64,000 nt of DNA, taken from positions 5,207,258-5,271,257 of the forward strand of contig NW_020653391.1 of the NCBI RefSeq assembly GCF_003589595.1, written 5' to 3'. Source of the DNA: Hyposmocoma kahamanoa (taxonomy: Eukaryota; Arthropoda; Insecta; Lepidoptera; Cosmopterigidae). How positions within the stretch are numbered: the stretch's first letter is position 1; each line of letters begins with the position of its first letter. This document shows positions 59,864 to 64,000 of the stretch, in pieces. Both the position numbers and the translations under genes were made by a program. The notes under the pieces are model-generated. The model was not told where the DNA came from, did no database searches, and saw nothing but the letters and a program-made list of their open reading frames with translations.

Positions 59864-62254
59864 TTAAAATCCTTGGTGTTTCTCATACATAACAAATCCT
59901 AACATTCTAAACGCACGCTTAATTACATTTTCTATATGTGGGACAAAAGTTAACTTTTTATCATACAAAACTCCGAGGTCTCTAACTTTATCACATTCTT
60001 GAACTAAATGGTTGCCAATGTAGTATTTAGAGGGAATAATATTAAATTTGCGACAAAATTTTACAAAAAAACATTTAGCAGAGTTAAGCTTCATACCGTT
60101 AACTCTACACCATACAACTAGCCGGTTCAGGTCTTCTTGAAGCAGCTGTACATCGTTTATAGAGTTTATTACCCTGGCAAATTTGAGATCATCAGCGTAC
60201 ATAAATAACTTCGAAAACCTAAAGCAGTCAGGTATATCATTTATAAAGATATTAAATAATAGGGGACCCAAATGCGATCCCTGTGGAACACCTGATGCTA
60301 CGTTTCTAGGCCCTGATTGATAGCCGTTAATTACTACACAAAAAGATCGATCCGTTAAATAGGACATGAGCCAATCAAGAAACTTCCCCGAGAAGCCATA
60401 TGCATATAACTTTTTAAAAAGTATTTTGTGCGGCACGCAGTCGAAAGCTTTGCTGAAGTCTGTGTACAGTACATCCAATTCCTTCCCTGAGTCTAAAGCT
60501 TCGACCAGATTTTCATTAAATGTGACTAGATTGGTGCAAGTAGAACGGGCACTAACAAAACCGTGTTGAAAGTTGCTAAGATAAAAATTAAAATGTCTAC
60601 GAATATGCGTGCAAAGAAGAGATTCCAAAATCTTGGCAAATGTACACAAAATCGATATTGGTCTATAATTCGTTGTTAGGCTATTATCACCCGACTTGTA
60701 AATAGGAACGACTTTAGCTCTTTTCCAAATATAAGGGAGCACACCAGTAGCTAAAGATTTATTGTATATTAAATAAAGAGGTTGGGCCAACTGCGACGCA
60801 CAAGAAGTAATAAACAGAGGTGTTATTCCATCGGGCCCGGCTCCCTTATTTTTTTCTAGTGTTTTCAGAGTTCTTTCAATAGTTTCTAGTTCTATTAATG
60901 GTACATGAAAACCCTGACTATTTATTTCCATGAATTTTAGAGATGACGATTCCTCTATACAGCAATTTCCCCCCAAAATATTGCCACCAGTAAAATCACA
61001 AGTACTAGAAAAATTAGACGCAAATAATTCACAGACTTCAGCAACATCAGATGTTTTATAAGAACCATCAGTCATAGAAATGGGGTATGTACTAGATCCA
61101 CCACGCTTAGCTTTTACATGTGCCCAAAACAATTTGGGATTCGCTCTCAATTGACTCTCCAACCTTTCTAAATGCTTTTTATGACATTCTCTAGAGATAC
61201 TTGTACATCGTTCAGTGAGTAATTGTAGTTCAAATTCATCTCTCGGATTGTTATATAATTTAAACCTTTGTCTGATTTTATTACGTTCCTTTAAGATCTT
61301 AATCAAGTTTCCACTGAACCATGGTGGATATTTACTACATTTCAATCTAGCAATTGGCACATAATCACTAATTAGTGCGTTCAATTTGTCGTAAAATACA
61401 TTTACCATATCATCAATGTTAAGATTCTGAAATAATATATGCCAGTCTATACTTTCAAGACTTTCACGAAGAGATTCGTAATTCGCTTTATGGAAACTAT
61501 ATTTCACACCTGATGGGTTATACGGTAAGTTGCTAGAATTTGCGAACTCGAGATGTATTTCTAATGGGGGATGATACTGATCGACTTTACTCAGTGGAGA
61601 CATTGATTTGATAACAATACAAACAGGTATATCAGATAGAACAAGATCAAGTAATTTGCCAGTATGATTAAGTACGTTATTTACTTGACGTAATTTATTA
61701 ACATAGGTGAAATCAATTAGAGACTGACAGACATAATTGAGTTTACGTTGTGGGTCACCAAGCAAGCTCCAGTCGATTGCTCCCAGATTAAAGTCGCCCA
61801 CCAAACATTTCGGTATATCAATTTTATCGAATAGAGAATTACAATTATTTAGGAAATTGTCTATTAATGCGATATTCACCGGTGGGGGTAGGTAAACTGC
61901 GCAGAGAGCTATCTGACGAACACTTTTGCCACTATGAGCAGGTACATCAATGACTACCCATAGATCCTCGCATCTACTCTCCCATTGCGTCATACGCCTC
62001 GAATGAATATTTTTTTTTAATGCAATGAGTGTGCCTCCGCCGCTTTTCAAATTATGGAAACCAGTACTTTCCCTATCCCTTCGGTAAACAACATACCTTT
62101 CGTCAAATAGCTCACTACTCAAGATGTTACCATCAAGCCAAGTTTCAGTTAAAACTATGATGTCATAATTACATAGGCTTACTTCACGGTGGAAATTTGT
62201 AGTTTTCGTTCTTAAGCCTCGAACATTTTGATAAAAAACATTTAAAGAGAACAT
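59864..62254 (-). CDS. LINE ORF2: endonuclease and reverse transcriptase, frameshifted at the end
   Basis: 796 residues. An APE-type endonuclease occupies about 1-230 (FYQNVRGLRTK, IIVLTETWLDG, GGGTLIALKK, VGDFNLGAIDWS). Reverse transcriptase follows from about 470: GAGPDGITPLF, YRPISILCTFAKILES, QHGFVSARSTCTN, YTDFSKAFDCVPH, SGVPQGSHLGPLLFNIFIND and MYADDLKFARV (catalytic YADD intact). Together they nick target DNA and copy the element's RNA into it. The frame is open through both domains, then shifts where TATG is repeated (TATGTATG) near 59885, a likely 4-bp slip. This points to a fairly young copy. Confidence 0.9.
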   Translation of the reverse strand: MFSLNVFYQNVRGLRTKTTNFHREVSLCNYDIIVLTETWLDGNILSSELFDERYVVYRRDRESTGFHNLKSGGGTLIALKKNIHSRRMTQWESRCEDLWVVIDVPAHSGKSVRQIALCAVYLPPPVNIALIDNFLNNCNSLFDKIDIPKCLVGDFNLGAIDWSLLGDPQRKLNYVCQSLIDFTYVNKLRQVNNVLNHTGKLLDLVLSDIPVCIVIKSMSPLSKVDQYHPPLEIHLEFANSSNLPYNPSGVKYSFHKANYESLRESLESIDWHILFQNLNIDDMVNVFYDKLNALISDYVPIARLKCSKYPPWFSGNLIKILKERNKIRQRFKLYNNPRDEFELQLLTERCTSISRECHKKHLERLESQLRANPKLFWAHVKAKRGGSSTYPISMTDGSYKTSDVAEVCELFASNFSSTCDFTGGNILGGNCCIEESSSLKFMEINSQGFHVPLIELETIERTLKTLEKNKGAGPDGITPLFITSCASQLAQPLYLIYNKSLATGVLPYIWKRAKVVPIYKSGDNSLTTNYRPISILCTFAKILESLLCTHIRRHFNFYLSNFQHGFVSARSTCTNLVTFNENLVEALDSGKELDVLYTDFSKAFDCVPHKILFKKLYAYGFSGKFLDWLMSYLTDRSFCVVINGYQSGPRNVASGVPQGSHLGPLLFNIFINDIPDCFRFSKLFMYADDLKFARVINSINDVQLLQEDLNRLVVWCRVNGMKLNSAKCFFVKFCRKFNIIPSKYYIGNHLVQECDKVRDLGVLYDKKLTFVPHIENVIKRAFRMLGFVMYEKHQGF

Positions 62255-62310
62255 GATGCATAAAAAAGTCCAAACACAAACGCAACAATAACCAAGTTAT
62301 ATAAATAAAA

Positions 62311-63459
62311 TTAAGCTATTCTCGACAAGGAATCCTTATTCCTGATTAAAATGTAATTTGAACCAACGTCTTTTCTGACGAAGATTTTGCCACTTCTTAT
62401 CCAAACAAATTTATAACCAGCTTCTTTAGCCTTTTGTCTAACAGTAGCATGCAGGGCTTTATTGGTAGGTGACAGGTGTTCGCAGACGAAAATCGCTACC
62501 TTATTACCGGAAAGACCCAAATGAGAGCTATTTAGTTTATCATTAAAGTTGGCTTTGTTGAATTTTGCCACAGACGCTATAAACTTGTCACGCAATCTAG
62601 GCGAGGCAAGCTGTACCACAATGGATCTCGGACGGGGACTGTCTTGTTTAAGCTTGGCTATTCTTGTACAGTTCATTATATCTGACTGATTCAAACTGCA
62701 ATCTACCACCTTACTCAAATTCATAACAATATCCAATAAGTTTTCCTGCTTACTCTCCGGCACACATTGAATTTCAATATTGTTAGAACGTGCCTGTTGT
62801 TCGAGTTGTTCTACTTTCAACTTTAGGTCATTTACGGTAACTTTCAACATATTGTTGTCATCCTGAACGACCTTCACAGCCTCCTTCACAGTGACATGCT
62901 CTCTCAAAAGTTCATCATATTTGCAGCTTAAAAAATCCATTGAATCTCGCATTTTGTTCATTTCAGTCTCCAGGGGTTTCAGCTTCCTATCCAAACTTTG
63001 AGAAACCATGTCACTGAACTTCTCCACCAATCTGTCAAATTCAGAACTAAGTGCATCCTTTATAATAACATGCACATCTTTTTTGGTAACCGCTGTTGCA
63101 TCAGTATCAGGTTCTGTAATCTCAGGTGAATTGAACGCTGGTCTCTTACTTCCTCTTGAAGTTGTTACACTTCGCACAGGAGTATCATCATTTTTAGTGG
63201 GATTTTTATGCGGTTTGCACATTAAACATTTCCACAGCGATGCGGATTTAGATGAAAAAGAGCTTTCATCTTCAGCAATACATGCGAAATGGTAATTCTG
63301 GTTACATCCACTACATCTAATAAAGCTCATCTTATCGTTATCGTTACCATAGGGGCAACAACCCCATTTATATTCACTCATTATCCACAAAATGAAATAC
63401 CAACAGCAGCAAAATGTTATTGAACCGAATTCCCGTAGGCAGTATAGAACAATCTCCAA
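62311..63459 (-). CDS. LINE ORF1: PHD-like finger, coiled coil, baculovirus FP-like domain
   Basis: 382 residues from the first ATG; the likely real start is Met27 (63381), just before the finger. Cys/His finger at about 32-83 (WGCCPYG, FIRCSGCNQNYHFACI, LWKCLMCK) in the PHD style. A Ser/Thr-rich linker and a coiled coil follow (about 150-245, ending LKLKVEQLEQQARSNNIEI). The C-terminal part (about 245-382) has RPRSIVVQLASPRLRDKFI, FVCEHLSPTNKALHATVR and KFVWIRSGKIFVRKD, as in the FP protein family of baculoviruses and the ORF1 of many insect LINEs. Role inferred: RNA binding and chaperone in the retrotransposition particle. It lies 56 bp upstream of ORF2. No break is seen. Confidence 0.85.
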   Translation of the reverse strand: MEIVLYCLREFGSITFCCCWYFILWIMSEYKWGCCPYGNDNDKMSFIRCSGCNQNYHFACIAEDESSFSSKSASLWKCLMCKPHKNPTKNDDTPVRSVTTSRGSKRPAFNSPEITEPDTDATAVTKKDVHVIIKDALSSEFDRLVEKFSDMVSQSLDRKLKPLETEMNKMRDSMDFLSCKYDELLREHVTVKEAVKVVQDDNNMLKVTVNDLKLKVEQLEQQARSNNIEIQCVPESKQENLLDIVMNLSKVVDCSLNQSDIMNCTRIAKLKQDSPRPRSIVVQLASPRLRDKFIASVAKFNKANFNDKLNSSHLGLSGNKVAIFVCEHLSPTNKALHATVRQKAKEAGYKFVWIRSGKIFVRKDVGSNYILIRNKDSLSRIA

Positions 63460-63869
63460 TGTGTACGCTCTGTTATATTTATCTTTGGATAACTTACAAA
63501 CCTAGTAGGCATCCACAGCGTCAATTTTAACCACTACCTTCATCCGAACACGATCGATAATATCACTGCGCAAACCTCGCGACTAAAAGGTCTTAAGCGC
63601 CGTGAAATCCGCGTCGCTTACGCGTTCTCGTCAACACTGCGAGTCTATGATGCACTTAATGGTGTTTTCTTATGTTATGGGGTATAGTGATTACTTTCCT
63701 TTGAATTTACACACTTCACTATGTTTACTATGGTTAATATCAACTAGTTGGAAATTTTCAAATAGAAATACTAGCTTTAACTGGCTTAAATAATTTTACA
63801 AATAGGAAGACAATTAATTACGCGTAACTTTGACTGACATTATTATATTAATTGTACCTATAGGCTGCA

Positions 63870-64000
63870 AAACAATAGTAGAGCAGTATAGCTCCTTGTG
63901 AAAGAGTTAGTCCAGGGAAGTACTGACATTTCCGCCGCTAAGCAGTAATGCGAGCATTACTGCGTTCCAGTTTCGGAGGGTAAGGGTGCTGGTGAAATTA
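63870..64000 (-). repeat. Family M repeat, cut by the window edge
   Basis: On +, AACAATAGTAGAGCAGTATA, then GTGAAAGAGTTAGTCCAGGG, CTAAGCAGTAATGCGAGCAT and GGGTGCTGGTGAAATTA match the reverse of the 27240 copy. Confidence 0.7.

Larger units (their letters stand above)
59587..63660 (-). mobile_element. CR1-like LINE, nearly whole, 3' end rearranged
   Basis: Two ORFs in order on -, ORF1 63381-62311 and ORF2 62254-59864, only 56 bp apart. After the frameshift at about 59885 a further piece continues (RNTKDFKNVKTKILLYQSLV, EYCSVVWRPHFAVHSLRL) to about 59750. Then the match to the family stops abruptly, so the true C-terminus and 3' UTR are missing or replaced. The 5' boundary is not defined; a GC-richer leader runs to about 63660. 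Confidence 0.85.

Noticed and set aside
62311..63459. An integrated baculovirus gene
   Set aside because: The FP-like domain is fused to a PHD-like finger and lies 56 bp before an endonuclease-reverse transcriptase ORF, so it belongs to a LINE.

Overview
The window looks like nuclear DNA of a moth or butterfly (Lepidoptera). It is AT-rich, its genes are split by GT-AG introns, and it is packed with repeat families I associate with lepidopteran genomes: tRNA-headed SINEs, CR1-like and RTE-like LINEs, and many short inverted-repeat elements. Species cannot be told from sequence alone. A run of 10 N at 10889-10898 marks a scaffold gap.

Four host genes can be rebuilt exon by exon. (1) A complete 12-exon, 730-residue SLC6-family Na+-coupled neutral amino acid transporter (SLC6A15/A17/B0AT-like) runs on + from 11868 to 39489. 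(2) A chymotrypsin-fold (S1) serine protease lies antisense inside the first intron of the transporter (four exons, 15594 down to 12244, - strand; first exon not found). (3) A kappaB-Ras (NKIRAS-type) atypical small GTPase lies on - from 53557 to 49485 (three exons, about 213 residues). (4) DPM1, the catalytic subunit of dolichol-phosphate mannose synthase, lies on + from 54253 to 58069 (five exons, 249 residues). The last two are head to head, with about 0.7 kb between start codons that must hold both promoters.

Layout: 1-11867 is repeat-rich intergenic DNA with a 22-bp minisatellite, two decayed LINE copies, an RTE-like ORF2 end, a PIF/Harbinger-like element and several inverted-repeat elements. 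11868-39489 is the transporter, whose introns hold the nested protease and most of the repeats. 39490-49484 is intergenic; it includes a 1.4-kb hAT-like element that still carries a THAP zinc-finger exon. 49485-58069 is the kappaB-Ras/DPM1 divergent pair. 58070-64000 holds inverted-repeat elements and then a nearly whole CR1-like LINE on -, with an ORF1 combining a PHD-like finger and a baculovirus FP-like domain, and an endonuclease-reverse transcriptase ORF2 that is frameshifted and truncated at its 3' end.

The genes do not form a pathway. The transporter and protease share only a locus, and kappaB-Ras and DPM1 share only an upstream region. Much of the novelty is structural: nested insertions that give relative ages, tRNA-like heads flanked by inverted arms, an 800-bp long-arm palindrome, and a THAP exon retained in a deleted hAT element. 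No clearly new multi-gene system was found.
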